Positions 1 through 9,746 of a stretch of DNA of 37,556 bases are shown here, one piece after another. Position 1 is the first letter of the stretch. Each line of letters opens with the position of its first letter. Made by a program: the position numbers and the translations under genes. The notes under the pieces are model-generated. The model made no database searches and was not told the DNA's origin. It worked only from the letters and a program-made list of their open reading frames with translations. Location of the stretch: assembly GCA_026003395.1 (NCBI GenBank), contig BPHE01000019.1, forward strand, positions 1 through 37,556, given 5' to 3'. The stretch comes from Vicingaceae bacterium (lineage in GTDB: Bacteria; Bacteroidota; Bacteroidia; Flavobacteriales_E; Vicingaceae).

Positions 1-1
1 C

Positions 2-2029
2 ATTAATCCTGCCCTGGCTTCAAGATTTATGAAAGACAAAGAGAATGACCCTGAAAAAAAGAAAGTGATCAAAAGAGTGGCTATTATGGCAGGCTTTGCT
101 TTATTGTTTCTTTTGTTCGGTTGGAAGTCTGCAACCAATTTATTGATAATCCTTGCTGTAATTGATTTGTTTTATTCTCTGTGGTTCTACAAAAGAGTTA
201 AAAAGTTTCAATATAATTTCCTTCCAAGGTTAGAGAATGCCTATGCGCGTTTTTTGGGTTTTGCCTTACGAAAGAAAAATCCAAGGTATTTCTTCTTTGG
301 AACAATATTTTTGTTGCTTTTTTCTTTCTTTTTACTGGCGAAATTTACGCCTAAAGTACTTTTTTTCCCTGAAAATGAACCACAGTTTTTCAATGTCTTT
401 GTAGAATTGCCCATTGGTACAGATATTACCGTAACAGATAAATATACAAGAGAAGTAGAGAAAAGAGTGTACGATGTTATTAAAAAATATGAAGAGGATA
501 CCGTCATCGATGGGAAAAAAGTTAAACATAATTTTTTGATAGAATCTGTAATAGCCAAGGTAGGGAAAGGAACTTCCGATCCTTCCGACGGACCTCAAAT
601 GAGTGCAACTCCCCACAAAGCAAGAGTGACTGTGTCTTTTGTGGATTTCGAAAAACGCAGGGGAATTTCTTCTTCAAAAGTGATGGAAGATGTGCGTAAG
701 GCATTGGTGGGTATTCCCGGAGTAAGAATTATTGTGGAAAAAAACCGGATGGGCCCCCCACGAAAAAAACCAATAAATATTGAGATATCCGGCGATAACT
801 ATGATTCACTGATAGTAACTTCCGAGAGATTGAGGTCTTTTATTGAAAGCAAAAAAATAGCAGGTATAGAGAAGCTAAAATCCAATATTGAAGTATTGGT
901 TCCTGAGTTGCTTGTCGAAATTGACAGAGAAAAAGCCCGCAGGTTTAATCTATCTACCGCACAGATTGGTCAGGCCTTGAGAACCTCTCTTTATGGAATG
1001 GAGGTTTCAACCTACAAAATTGACGAAGATGATTACCCCATTCAAATTCGCTTGTCAGACGAATACCGATATAACCCGCAATTATTGCTCAATCAAAATA
1101 TCACTTTCAGGGATCAAAGCAACGGTCAAATCAGACAGGTCCCTCTTTCTGCCGTTGTTTCAACAATTAAAAGATCAACCTATAGTGCAGTAAACAGAAT
1201 TAATTTAACCCGTGTTATTACAATTTCATCAAATGTTTTAGAGGGTTACAATCCAAATGAAGTGGTAAACAATATCAAGAAGGAAGTTTTCAGCGAATTT
1301 AATGCCCCGGATGGTATTACCATTAAGTTTACCGGTGAGCAGGAAGATCAAGCCAAAGAGATGGCATTTTTGTCAAAAGCATTGATGATAGCCGTGTTTT
1401 TGATATTTCTTATTATTGTTGCCCAATTTAATAGTGTTTCTACTCCCATCATCATTACCACATCGGTGGTATTCAGTTTAATCGGTGTATTATTGGGTCT
1501 TGTCATTTTTCAAATGGATTTTGTTATCATAATGACAATGATTGGTATCATTTCATTGGCGGGTGTGGTCGTTAATAATGCCATTGTTTTGATTGATTTT
1601 GCCAACCTTGAGATTAGCAGGCGTAAAGCCGAACTGGAAATGGATGAAGACGATCAGTTGCCGTTAAGTGAATTAGCCAAGGTATTGGTGAAAGCCGGTC
1701 AGTTGCGTTTGCGTCCTGTATTGCTTACGGCTATTACAACTGTGCTTGGGTTGGTGCCCCTTGCCACAGGTATGAACATCAATTTCTTTACTCTTGTGTC
1801 GGATTGGGATCCTCAAATTTGGTTTGGTGGAGATAATGTGGCTTTCTGGGGACCTATGTCCTGGACAGTTATATTTGGTCTCACATTTGCCACTTTCCTA
1901 ACCCTTGTGATTGTTCCCGTGATGCTTTATTTATTGTATAAAATAAAATATCGCTTTTCAAAAAATAACGGATCTAATGGAATACAAAGAAATGCTGTTA
2001 AAGAAGAACTATTTGAGCTAAATTCATGA
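2..2029 (+). CDS. RND-family efflux permease, C-terminal part (5' truncated by window)
   Basis: This is an inner-membrane proton-driven RND (AcrB/CusA-type) transporter. The reading frame is open to the window edge: the residues before the first internal ATG (position 29) read INPALASRF, which matches the conserved stretch in the middle of RND pumps, so the true start lies outside. What remains is about 675 residues of a family usually 1000-1150 long. Visible parts are a hydrophobic pair near residues 28-65 and 95-112, the porter-domain opening PENEPQFFNVFVELPIGT, a second porter/docking region, and a C-terminal membrane bundle with GVVVNNAIVLIDF and RLRPVLLTA, typical of the family. The C-terminal GPMSWTVIFGLTFATFLTL segment resembles Bacteroidota RND pumps. 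The membrane-fusion and outer-membrane partners are not visible and would lie upstream. The substrate cannot be told. Confidence 0.93.
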   Translation: MNPALASRFMKDKENDPEKKKVIKRVAIMAGFALLFLLFGWKSATNLLIILAVIDLFYSLWFYKRVKKFQYNFLPRLENAYARFLGFALRKKNPRYFFFGTIFLLLFSFFLLAKFTPKVLFFPENEPQFFNVFVELPIGTDITVTDKYTREVEKRVYDVIKKYEEDTVIDGKKVKHNFLIESVIAKVGKGTSDPSDGPQMSATPHKARVTVSFVDFEKRRGISSSKVMEDVRKALVGIPGVRIIVEKNRMGPPRKKPINIEISGDNYDSLIVTSERLRSFIESKKIAGIEKLKSNIEVLVPELLVEIDREKARRFNLSTAQIGQALRTSLYGMEVSTYKIDEDDYPIQIRLSDEYRYNPQLLLNQNITFRDQSNGQIRQVPLSAVVSTIKRSTYSAVNRINLTRVITISSNVLEGYNPNEVVNNIKKEVFSEFNAPDGITIKFTGEQEDQAKEMAFLSKALMIAVFLIFLIIVAQFNSVSTPIIITTSVVFSLIGVLLGLVIFQMDFVIIMTMIGIISLAGVVVNNAIVLIDFANLEISRRKAELEMDEDDQLPLSELAKVLVKAGQLRLRPVLLTAITTVLGLVPLATGMNINFFTLVSDWDPQIWFGGDNVAFWGPMSWTVIFGLTFATFLTLVIVPVMLYLLYKIKYRFSKNNGSNGIQRNAVKEELFELNS

Positions 2030-2411
2030 GAGTCTTATACAAGCATACTGATGGTAAAGCCATTTCCGGCAGATGATGTTAAATTTTTGAAGTTGATGTT
2101 CTATTCACAATTGTCATAATTTATGCAATTGTTTAATCATAATTTTGTCTTTATGTCATAGAGTTTTACTATCGTGTTTGTAATTTGACAATATTATCTT
2201 ACGAGAATTAAAAATTCTCTAAAAATAACAACAATATCCATCAATGAAAAAAATCAAATTATTGGCTGTTTTTAGCAGAAACATTTTCAGAAAGTGATTC
2301 GCAAAACAAGTACTTCATGTTAAACTGCACATTTATTTCGCATTTTGATGATTTGTTTGTTTTTACTTTCATTAATTTTATGAAATAAATTTTTAAGTTC
2401 GTGCAGATTTT
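2030..2411. other. 382-nt intergenic gap with two inverted repeats and no convincing gene
   Basis: This A+T-rich gap separates the RND permease from the glycosyltransferase. It holds two dyads: ACAATTG/CAATTGT flanking CATAA/TTATG at 2107-2132, and GAGAATT-AAA-AATTCTC at 2203-2219. Neither is followed by a T tract, so neither looks like an intrinsic terminator. TAATTTTG at 2140-2147 fits the Bacteroidota -7 pattern TAnnTTTG, but no TTTG lies 19 bases upstream. A 17-codon open frame at 2244-2297 starts like a signal peptide (MKKIKLLAVF) and then stops; it may be a decayed gene start or chance. No tRNA-like fold is seen. Confidence 0.6.
2107..2132. repeat. Near-perfect 26-nt palindrome (possible operator)
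   Basis: The arms ACAATTG and CAATTGT enclose a second inverted pair, CATAA/TTATG, around a central T, so the whole element folds on itself apart from one unpaired T at 2114. It lies just upstream of a TAATTTTG box (2140-2147). Its position would suit a repressor or activator site, but no regulator is encoded nearby and chance is possible in A+T-rich DNA. Confidence 0.4.
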
Positions 2412-3359
2412 ATGCATAAGGGCAAAAAAATACTTGTGGTAGTGCCTGCTTACAATGAAGAGAAATTGATAGCAGGTGTTTTGAAAACTATTCCGGAATG
2501 GGTGGATGCCATTGTAGTGGTGGATGATGCAAGCAAGGACAGAACTTCAGAGATTGTTAACTCTCTCAAGGAAAAAGATAGCAGAATAGCATTGATAGTG
2601 CATTCCGAAAACAAAGGGGTAGGAGCTTCTATTGCTGATGGATATAAATGGGCGCTTAAGAACGGGTATGATGTGGCTGTTGTTATGGCCGGAGATGGAC
2701 AAATGGATCCTGCCGATTTACCTTCCATTCTCGATCCGGTGGTCAGTGGTGAGGTTGATTATTCAAAGGGAAATCGGTTTTTTACCGGTGAGGCATATCA
2801 AAAAATGCCAAAAATTCGATATTTTGGAAATGCTGTTTTATCGTTGTTGACTAAAATTGCTTCGGGATATTGGCATATTGCCGATTCTCAATCGGGATAT
2901 ACAGCCATAAACAAAAAAGCTTTGCAGTTGATAGATTGGGATAAAATGTATCCACGCTATGGTCAACCCAATGATTTGTTGGTGCGGCTAAATGTTTATG
3001 ATTTAAAAGTGAGAGATGTGCCTGTGAGGCCGGTTTACAACATCGGAGAAAAATCAGGTATCAAAATCCCTAAAGTTATTTTTACTATTTCTTGGCTTCT
3101 GTTGAAATTATTTCTATGGAGGTTAAAAGAAAAATACATCATCAGAAATTTTCATCCTTTGGTTTTCTTTTACTTTTTTGGAGTTATCTTTAAAATATTG
3201 ACAATTGTGTTGTTTGTCCGTTTGTTTTATATGTGGCATCTGACAGGTCATATTCCCCCGATTAATGCTCTTGCCGCATTGTTTAGTTTTATGAGTGCGT
3301 CTTTGTTTTTGCTTTTTGCCATGTGGTTCGATATGGAATATAATAAGCATCTGAAATAA
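2412..3359 (+). CDS. Family 2 glycosyltransferase, DPM1/polyprenyl-phosphate sugar transferase type
   Basis: Predicted to transfer a sugar from a nucleotide donor to a polyprenyl phosphate at the cytoplasmic face of the inner membrane, feeding glycan or lipid glycosylation. The N-terminal GT-A fold is clear: VVVPAYNEE at residues 9-17, the nucleotide-binding VVVDDASKDRT at 36-45 and an acidic GDGQMD at 94-99, equivalent to the DxDGQ motif of dolichol-phosphate mannose synthases. SQSGYTAINKKAL and the following acceptor-loop region also match. Two hydrophobic helices close to the C terminus (about 250-275 and 283-305) suggest membrane anchoring, unlike minimal DPM1 enzymes. The sugar cannot be inferred. 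tatC starts 33 nt after its stop. Confidence 0.85.
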   Translation: MHKGKKILVVVPAYNEEKLIAGVLKTIPEWVDAIVVVDDASKDRTSEIVNSLKEKDSRIALIVHSENKGVGASIADGYKWALKNGYDVAVVMAGDGQMDPADLPSILDPVVSGEVDYSKGNRFFTGEAYQKMPKIRYFGNAVLSLLTKIASGYWHIADSQSGYTAINKKALQLIDWDKMYPRYGQPNDLLVRLNVYDLKVRDVPVRPVYNIGEKSGIKIPKVIFTISWLLLKLFLWRLKEKYIIRNFHPLVFFYFFGVIFKILTIVLFVRLFYMWHLTGHIPPINALAALFSFMSASLFLLFAMWFDMEYNKHLK

Positions 3360-3392
3360 AAGAATTGCCTTAATTTGCATACATTTTCATTT

Positions 3393-4184
3393 ATGGCAGA
3401 CAGCAATCAACAATCATTTCTAAGTCATCTGCAAGCCCTGCGCAAGCATCTGATACGGTCTATTGTGGCCGTATTGGCCTTGTCTATCACTGCTTTTATA
3501 TACAAAGACATTGTTTTCGATTTGATCATACTGGGGCCTACCCGGCAAGATTTTTGGACCTATGAAATGTTTTGCCGTTTATCAAATTTATTGGGACTGG
3601 GTGATGCTTTGTGCATCGGAAAAACCATTGATTTTAAATTGGTCAACATCACCATGTCGGGGCAATTTACCATGCATTTGTTTATTTCATTGATAGCGGG
3701 TGTTGTGGCAGGTTTTCCATATGTTTTCTGGGAGTTTTGGAGGTTTGTTAAAGAAGGCCTTACACCTGAAGAGATAAAATTTGCCCAAGGAATAGTTTTT
3801 TGGGGTTCTGTTCTTTTCTTGTTGGGGATATTATTCGGTTATTATGTAATCACACCTTTGTCTGTGCAATTTCTTGCAAATTACAGAGTAAGTGAAATGG
3901 TAGAGAATACAATTTCTTTACAATCATACATATCATCTGTGGCGTGGATCACCTTGTCATGCGGAATTGTTTTTTTATTACCTATGTTTGTATACTTTCT
4001 GAGTAAGATTGGTTTGGTCAATGCGTCTTTTTTAAAGCATTACAGAAAACACGCCATTGTGGTTATACTGGTTATTGCTGCAATTATCACTCCACCGGAC
4101 GTAACCAGCCAAATTTTGGTATCTTTACCATTGTTTTTATTGTATGAAATCAGTATTTTGATTGCCAAAAAAGTAAATTCATAA
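3393..4184 (+). CDS. tatC: Sec-independent protein translocase subunit TatC
   Basis: TatC is the multi-spanning receptor of the twin-arginine translocase, recognising RR signal peptides of folded cargo in the inner membrane. The protein (263 aa from the ATG at 3393) begins with the cytoplasmic FLSHLQALRKHLIRS segment typical of TatC and has about six hydrophobic spans, with the conserved FWEFWRFVKEGLTPEE loop and FLLGILFGYYVITPLSVQF. The in-frame TTG at 3375 would add six residues but is less likely. TAATTTGC at 3371-3378 resembles a shortened -7 element. TatA/B are not in the window. An AhpD-like gene follows after 10 nt, so the two are probably co-transcribed. Confidence 0.95.
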   Translation: MADSNQQSFLSHLQALRKHLIRSIVAVLALSITAFIYKDIVFDLIILGPTRQDFWTYEMFCRLSNLLGLGDALCIGKTIDFKLVNITMSGQFTMHLFISLIAGVVAGFPYVFWEFWRFVKEGLTPEEIKFAQGIVFWGSVLFLLGILFGYYVITPLSVQFLANYRVSEMVENTISLQSYISSVAWITLSCGIVFLLPMFVYFLSKIGLVNASFLKHYRKHAIVVILVIAAIITPPDVTSQILVSLPLFLLYEISILIAKKVNS

Positions 4185-4194
4185 TCGATAAGTT

Positions 4195-4554
4195 ATGCAT
4201 CCCGATGTAGAGAAATTTAATGACTACCGCAAGAGAATGAACGACAGGATATTGCAAGAAAACAATCTTTTGTTAAAACGTTTTTTTGCTTTGGATAAAA
4301 TTGCATATGAAACCGGAGCGCTGGACGTAAAGACAAAAGAGTTGCTTGGTCTGGTTGCTTCTCTTGTGTTGCGTTGTGACGATTGTGTAAAGTATCATTT
4401 GGAACGCTGTTTTTTGGAAAAAACTACGGACGAAGAAATTTTTGAAGTGTTGGCAATAGCCAATCTCGTTGGTGGAAGTATAGTTATACCACATACACGC
4501 AGAGCTGTTGAGTATTGGGATGCATTGAAAATTCACTACCGTGAAAATTCATGA
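4195..4554 (+). CDS. Carboxymuconolactone decarboxylase/AhpD-like CxxC protein
   Basis: A 119-aa all-helical protein of the AhpD/CMD superfamily. The core KTKELLGLVASLVLRCDDCVKYH carries C61-x-x-C64 and H68, the redox-active cysteine pair and histidine of the AhpD-type peroxidase partners, so thiol-disulfide or peroxide chemistry is more likely than true carboxymuconolactone decarboxylation. The C-terminal VLAIANLVGGSIVIPHTRRAVEYW region is also typical. No signal peptide, so cytoplasmic. Its stop overlaps the next start as ATGA, which couples it to the DUF5686 gene. The physiological substrate is unknown. Confidence 0.85.
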   Translation: MHPDVEKFNDYRKRMNDRILQENNLLLKRFFALDKIAYETGALDVKTKELLGLVASLVLRCDDCVKYHLERCFLEKTTDEEIFEVLAIANLVGGSIVIPHTRRAVEYWDALKIHYRENS

Positions 4555-7016
4555 GAGGACGTTTTAGGTACATAGCATTCTTGGTTTTATTATTATGTTT
4601 ATTTGAAAAAGTTGAAGGACAACAAACAGTTGTTTTTGGAAAAGTGATCGATAAGTCCACGGGAGAACCCTTACCGTTTGTCAATATCTATTTTAAAAAT
4701 TCCAAGATTGGCACCACTTCCGATATGGAAGGAAATTATTACATCGAAACCTATTATGCCACAGATAGTCTGGTGGCATCTTTCATAGGTTATATCCCCC
4801 AAAGCAAGAAAGTAAAAAAAGATGTCAGACAGCAAATTAATTTCGAATTAGAACCCGGGGCCATACAAATGGAAGAGTTTGTAGTGAAATATACAGGCAA
4901 TCCGGCCGAAGAAATACTGGAAAGGGTGATTGAAAATAAACCGGCCAATAACCGTGAAAAATATGAAACGTATCAGTATGAAGTGTACAATAAGGTGGAA
5001 TTTGACTTAAACAACATCCCACAGGAATTGAAAGAAAAAAAAATATTCAAACAAATATCTTTTATTTTCGATAATATCGATAGCAGTGAAAAAAAACCAT
5101 ATTTACCCATTTTTATTTCTGAAGCCATTTCGCAGTATTATTACCGGAAAAATCCCAAAACTCAAAGAGAATATATCAAAGCCACAAAAGTATCGGGAAT
5201 TAAAAATGAGAGTATTAATCAATTTCTTGGCGACATGTATCAAAATGTAAATATTTATGATAATTACCTGAATATTTTCGGAAAAAATTTTGTCAGTCCT
5301 GTAGCTGACGGAGGGCTGCGGTTCTACAAGTATTATTTGACTGACAGCAGCTGGATAGACGGATTATGGTGTTATAAAATTGAATTTAAGCCACGTTACA
5401 GAATGAGTCCCGTATTTGAAGGAGAGATGTGGATACATGATACAACATATGCTGTTAAATCAGTAAAGGCATACATGAATAAAAACGCCAATATCAATTT
5501 TATCAATGAGTTTTATGTAGAACAGGAATATGTTTTTTTGGAAAAAAAATATTGGATGCTTAAAAAAGACCGCCTGATTGTGGATTTTCAAATTACATCC
5601 AACGATAAAGTAATGGGAATGTATGGACGTAAAACCACTTCATATAAAAATATTTTGGTCAACCGACCGATACCGGACCAGATATTTGGTGGTGTCGACG
5701 ACATTATTGTTGAACCTGATGCCGATAAAAAAGACGAAAAATTCTGGGACCGGCAACGTCATGAACAGCTCTCTGAACAAGAAAAAGCTATTTATGATAT
5801 GGTGGATAGCTTAAAGAATGTGCCTATTGTCAGATCAACAATCGAAATAGTCAGTATGATATTGACAGGATATAAAGAGTGGGGGAAATTTGAAATTGGG
5901 CAATATTTTACTTTTATTAGTTACAATAGAGTAGAAAATTGGAGGTTTAAATTTGGAGGACGAACAAGCAATCAATTCAGCCGCTGGATTGAATTTTCAG
6001 GTTATGGTGCTTATGGCACCGGAGATAATGAGTGGAAATATATGGGAGGCATGAGGGTCCGGCTTTCCAAAAATCCTTTTCGTGTCATGGGCGTTTCATA
6101 TAAAAAAGATTTGGAACAATTGGGGCAAAGTCCCAATGCTTTTCAGGTAGACAATATCTTAGCATCATTTTTGCGTAGAAGCCCCAATATAAAATTGACC
6201 ATGGTCAATGAATTAAAATATTATTTCGAAAATGAATGGTTTCAGGGGTTTACTACTACATTGTTCTTCAGAAACCGGATTTTGTCGCCCAGAGGCATAC
6301 TTTCATATGAAAAATATGCGTCCGATCAAAGTATAGTTTCTGTTAACAGCATTACAAATACAGATGTTTCTTTATATCTGCGGTTTGCATACAAGGAAAA
6401 ATATGTGAGCGGGGAATTTACCAGAATGAGTTTAGGTAGTAAATATCCTGTCTTGGAGGCTCAAATTACACGAGGTTTGAAGAATATTCTATCGGGGCAA
6501 TACGATTATTGGAGATTCGACATAGGATTAAAAGACGAGTGGAGAATAGGTGTTTTGGGCAATACTGAATGGAGGATAGGAGTCGGACAAATATTGGGGA
6601 AATTGCCTTACCCGTTGTTGGAACTGCATCAAGGCAATGAAACTTATTTTTATGACCCGATGGCCTTTAACCTTATGAATTATTTTGAATTTGCCAGTGA
6701 TCGGTGGGCTTCCTTGATGATAACGCACCATTTTCAAGGATATTTTTTTAATCACATTCCGTTGCTTAGACGTCTGAAATGGAGGGAAGTGGCTACTTTT
6801 AAAGGAGTTATTGGCTCACGTCGCCAAGACCACATGCAAGAATTAATTATCCCTTCCAATATGTTCACTTTGGAACACCCTTATATGGAAGCGTCTATTG
6901 GGGTGGAAAATATTTTTAGATTGTTTAGAATCGATGCTTTATGGAGAATGACTCATTTGAATAATCCGAATATTGCCAAATTTAACATTAGAACAACTTT
7001 TGAAATAGGATTTTAA
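4551..7016 (+). CDS. DUF5686 / carboxypeptidase-regulatory-like domain outer-membrane protein
   Basis: An 821-aa exported protein of a family common in Bacteroidota. An N-terminal signal peptide (about residues 1-23, ending VEGQ) is followed by a CarboxypepD_reg-like beta-sandwich ([21 protein letters not shown]... about 27-110), the same module that opens SusC-type TonB receptors. The rest matches the long DUF5686 region, with alternating aromatic/polar strands towards the C terminus that end in a terminal aromatic (TTFEIGF), consistent with an outer-membrane barrel. There is no TonB plug, so it is not a SusC receptor. It overlaps the CxxC gene by 4 nt and lies 1 nt before lptB, so it sits in an envelope operon. 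Its function is unknown. Confidence 0.85.
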   Translation: MRGRFRYIAFLVLLLCLFEKVEGQQTVVFGKVIDKSTGEPLPFVNIYFKNSKIGTTSDMEGNYYIETYYATDSLVASFIGYIPQSKKVKKDVRQQINFELEPGAIQMEEFVVKYTGNPAEEILERVIENKPANNREKYETYQYEVYNKVEFDLNNIPQELKEKKIFKQISFIFDNIDSSEKKPYLPIFISEAISQYYYRKNPKTQREYIKATKVSGIKNESINQFLGDMYQNVNIYDNYLNIFGKNFVSPVADGGLRFYKYYLTDSSWIDGLWCYKIEFKPRYRMSPVFEGEMWIHDTTYAVKSVKAYMNKNANINFINEFYVEQEYVFLEKKYWMLKKDRLIVDFQITSNDKVMGMYGRKTTSYKNILVNRPIPDQIFGGVDDIIVEPDADKKDEKFWDRQRHEQLSEQEKAIYDMVDSLKNVPIVRSTIEIVSMILTGYKEWGKFEIGQYFTFISYNRVENWRFKFGGRTSNQFSRWIEFSGYGAYGTGDNEWKYMGGMRVRLSKNPFRVMGVSYKKDLEQLGQSPNAFQVDNILASFLRRSPNIKLTMVNELKYYFENEWFQGFTTTLFFRNRILSPRGILSYEKYASDQSIVSVNSITNTDVSLYLRFAYKEKYVSGEFTRMSLGSKYPVLEAQITRGLKNILSGQYDYWRFDIGLKDEWRIGVLGNTEWRIGVGQILGKLPYPLLELHQGNETYFYDPMAFNLMNYFEFASDRWASLMITHHFQGYFFNHIPLLRRLKWREVATFKGVIGSRRQDHMQELIIPSNMFTLEHPYMEASIGVENIFRLFRIDALWRMTHLNNPNIAKFNIRTTFEIGF

Positions 7017-7017
7017 T

Positions 7018-7779
7018 ATGGAATATCAAAGTATTTTAAGGTCTGAAAATTTGCTCAAAAAATATAAATCACGCACTGTCGTCAACAATGTTTCGGTAGA
7101 AGTACGTCAGGGAGAAATAGTTGGTTTATTGGGGCCAAATGGAGCCGGTAAAACCACAACTTTTTATATGATAGTGGGACTGATAAAACCCAATGCAGGG
7201 AAAATCTTTCTGGATAATCAAGATATTACAGATTTGCCCATGTATAAAAGAGCCCGGAGAGGCATAGGTTATCTTGCCCAGGAAGCATCCATTTTCAGAA
7301 AATTGTCGGTCGAAGACAACATCATGGCAGTATTGGAAATGACTTTGAAAGACAAACATCAACAGAAAGACAGATTGGAAGAATTACTTGAAGAATTTGG
7401 ATTGAAACACGTTAGAACAAACCGTGGGGATTTATTGTCAGGGGGAGAACGTCGAAGGACAGAAATTGCCAGATCGTTGGCTTCCAATCCAAAATTTATT
7501 TTATTGGATGAACCATTTGCCGGTGTAGATCCCATTGCGGTGGAAGATATACAAGAAATTGTGGCAACATTAAAAACGAAAAATATAGGAATATTGATAA
7601 CAGATCATAATGTGCATGAAACTTTGTCGATAACAGACAGGGCGTATTTGTTGTTTGAAGGAAAAATTTTAAAACATGGCACAGCTGAAGATTTGGCAAA
7701 TGATGAACAAGTCAGAAAAGTATATTTAGGTAAAAACTTTGAATTGCGTAAGCCGGGAAAAACCACTACAGAGAATTAA
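7018..7779 (+). CDS. lptB: LPS export ABC transporter ATP-binding protein LptB
   Basis: LptB is the cytoplasmic ATPase that, with LptF/LptG, extracts LPS from the inner membrane and drives it along the LptC-A-D bridge. All ABC motifs are intact: Walker A GPNGAGKT (39-46), signature [13 protein letters not shown] (from about 139), Walker [13 protein letters not shown] and the switch histidine in DHNVHET. The [10 protein letters not shown] and [13 protein letters not shown] wording is diagnostic of LptB against other ABC ATPases. At 253 aa it is slightly longer than the Escherichia coli protein (241). lptC is found about 20 kb away (27585-28139), so the export genes are dispersed here. Confidence 0.96.
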   Translation: MEYQSILRSENLLKKYKSRTVVNNVSVEVRQGEIVGLLGPNGAGKTTTFYMIVGLIKPNAGKIFLDNQDITDLPMYKRARRGIGYLAQEASIFRKLSVEDNIMAVLEMTLKDKHQQKDRLEELLEEFGLKHVRTNRGDLLSGGERRRTEIARSLASNPKFILLDEPFAGVDPIAVEDIQEIVATLKTKNIGILITDHNVHETLSITDRAYLLFEGKILKHGTAEDLANDEQVRKVYLGKNFELRKPGKTTTEN

Positions 7780-7789
7780 TTTGGATTTT

Positions 7790-7845
7790 CTGTCTGACTT
7801 GTTTATGCAATTTTGTATATTAGGAGAATAATTTCACTCAGACAG
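7790..7845. repeat. 8-bp inverted repeat spanning the lptB-aroB gap
   Basis: CTGTCTGA (7790-7797) and TCAGACAG (7838-7845) are perfect reverse complements with a 40-nt spacer, lying in the 134-nt gap between lptB and aroB. The loop is long and no T tract follows, so this is at best a weak transcript structure or a split operator. Confidence 0.3.
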
Positions 7846-7913
7846 TTTATTTGTCTATATCAAAACATAAAATTGTATCATTCCATAAAATTTAAATAAC
7901 ATTGCCGGCGAAA

Positions 7914-8987
7914 ATGGAACTCGCAAAAGAACATAACGTATTCATTGGCAAGGAAGTATTTGAGTTTTTCGAAAAATATTTTCTCGATGCCCGTAATTAT
8001 TCGGATTGTGTAATCCTGACAGATGTAAATGTTGCCGAAAAGTGTTTGCCATTGCTTTACGAAAATGTTCCTGTTACTGAAAATGTCCCTGTGATTGTAT
8101 TGCCCGACGGAGAAGAAAATAAAAATATCCAAACCTGCATACATATATGGAATACATGGCTGGAACACGAATACGACAGGAATGTGTTAGTGGTGGTTTT
8201 GGGAGGGGGGATGGTATGTGATTTAGGGGCATTTTGTGCATCGGTCTACAAAAGAGGAGTGGATTATGTGCTTTTTCCAACTACACTGATGGCCCAATGT
8301 GATGCTGCGATTGGTGGAAAAAATGGTGTGAATTTCAAGCATTATAAAAATCAGTTGGGGACATATCAATTGCCCGAAGCTGTATTTATTTATCCTGAAT
8401 TTTTAAGGACTCTTTCTAAACGCCAAATGATCAATGGCTTTGCAGAAATGATCAAACATGCGCTGATACAAGATCCCGGATATTGGCATTTTCTTCAAAC
8501 TATGCCATTGGGGGAATTTGAAAAGCTACAACAAGCTATTTTATTCTCTGTGAAAATAAAACAAAAAATTGTCTCGGGCGACTTTCTCGACAGAGGCATG
8601 CGTCAAGCATTGAATTTTGGTCATACTGTCGGACATGCTTTAGAAACTTTAGCTATTGAAAAAAAAGCAGACATTTATCATGGAGAAGCAGTAGCAGCTG
8701 GGATGATCATGGAGTTGTATTTTTCTTACAAATTTTGTGGATTGGAGTGGGACACTCTCAATGAAGTTGCTGTATTTATTGCCCAATTGTATCCTTTTAT
8801 CGAACTCGATGAAAATGATTTGATCCGCTTGTTTGAAATTATCAAAAAAGATAAAAAAAATAATAACGGTCAAATACGATTATCGCTCATAGAAGCCATT
8901 GGTTTTCCTGTAACTGGAGTTAATATCAAAGATTTTGAATTGTTTGTAGAGGCCTATGCATATTATTTAAATGTTTATGGAAAGTAA
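7914..8987 (+). CDS. aroB: 3-dehydroquinate synthase
   Basis: AroB converts DAHP to 3-dehydroquinate, step two of the shikimate pathway, using NAD+ and a divalent metal. Diagnostic parts are the NAD-binding LGGGMVCDLGAFCASVYKRG, the substrate loop DAAIGGKNGVNFKHYKN, the metal ligand region NGFAEMIKHAL and the histidine cluster NFGHTVGHALE and YHGEAVAAGM. The ATG at 7914 gives 357 aa, within the family range; a TTG at 7902 would add four residues. Near residues 50-61 a short duplication reads ENVPVTENVPVI and is encoded by two 18-nt near-copies. It converges on the minus-strand barrel gene 10 nt downstream. Confidence 0.96.
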   Translation: MELAKEHNVFIGKEVFEFFEKYFLDARNYSDCVILTDVNVAEKCLPLLYENVPVTENVPVIVLPDGEENKNIQTCIHIWNTWLEHEYDRNVLVVVLGGGMVCDLGAFCASVYKRGVDYVLFPTTLMAQCDAAIGGKNGVNFKHYKNQLGTYQLPEAVFIYPEFLRTLSKRQMINGFAEMIKHALIQDPGYWHFLQTMPLGEFEKLQQAILFSVKIKQKIVSGDFLDRGMRQALNFGHTVGHALETLAIEKKADIYHGEAVAAGMIMELYFSYKFCGLEWDTLNEVAVFIAQLYPFIELDENDLIRLFEIIKKDKKNNNGQIRLSLIEAIGFPVTGVNIKDFELFVEAYAYYLNVYGK

Positions 8988-8997
8988 ACTGATGCAT

Positions 8998-9702
8998 TTA
9001 TGATTTAATCATGATCCCAACCAGCCATTGTGGCATATCAGGATAATAAAATGATTTTTTAATAAGATTATTCAAACGGTATTGACCATAAATTCCGAAA
9101 TTTTTAATAAAAAGAGCGGTTTTAATTCCGTATTGCAAATCTTCAATATAAATCAGATTGCGGTAATAAACTTCTGTTTTGGATCCCCCATAATAGTTAA
9201 CGCTTGTATGTGTATCGACAGTATAGACGGATGTGGCAAAGTTCCATCCGGCATATCCTGAAATATCCATGAATAAATAAGGTTTTTGTTCTTTTCTCTT
9301 GAAAACCAAACGATTGTTGAATTGTAAATTAATCGTGTTGATGTTGAGTTGTTGCCTTTGATGTAAATTAGTGTTTGGGAAAATTTTATTGGAATCTTGA
9401 ACCAATTTATAAGTATTATACTCATAATTTAACTCAAAACCGGGCAGATAAATTTTCGAAATATCAAAAAAGTATTTTAAACCAAAATGAAATTGATGAC
9501 TGGAAACAGGTTTGATTTCGGCACCCGGAGCGTTTGGCTGGGCAATGATAAATCCCCAACCTAAGGTAGTTTCCCATTGATTGGTCAGGTCACTTTCATC
9601 ATCTATGTTGATTGTTTTTGGAGGGGTGAAATCAATATCATCTTGTGCCCACAAACTGAAAGCAATAGTATTTAAAATGACGCCAAATAATAATTTCTTC
9701 AT
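8998..9702 (-). CDS. Putative outer-membrane beta-barrel protein, unknown function
   Basis: A 234-aa exported protein: MKKLLFGVILNTIAFSLWAQ is a clean signal peptide, which fixes the start at 9702 rather than the upstream in-frame TTG. The mature part alternates polar and aromatic residues in short strands (for example HQFHFGLKYFF, LNINTINLQFNNRLVF, GIYGQYRLNNL), with glycine and tyrosine turns, as in 8-10-stranded outer-membrane barrels. I do not recognise a named family. It is divergent from the threonine aldolase, with only 44 nt between the starts, and converges with aroB, so it is probably a single-gene transcript. TACTTTTG on its strand (9734 to 9727) is a good -7 candidate. Confidence 0.75.
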   Translation of the reverse strand: MKKLLFGVILNTIAFSLWAQDDIDFTPPKTINIDDESDLTNQWETTLGWGFIIAQPNAPGAEIKPVSSHQFHFGLKYFFDISKIYLPGFELNYEYNTYKLVQDSNKIFPNTNLHQRQQLNINTINLQFNNRLVFKRKEQKPYLFMDISGYAGWNFATSVYTVDTHTSVNYYGGSKTEVYYRNLIYIEDLQYGIKTALFIKNFGIYGQYRLNNLIKKSFYYPDMPQWLVGIMIKS

Positions 9703-9746
9703 ACTTTTGGATTTGTTTATTGAAAGCAAAAGTAAGGAAATTTAAA

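Noticed and set aside
2203-2219. Hairpin read as an intrinsic terminator for the RND gene
   Set aside because: The stem is A/T-rich, lies about 175 nt beyond the stop and is followed by A-rich, not T-rich, sequence.
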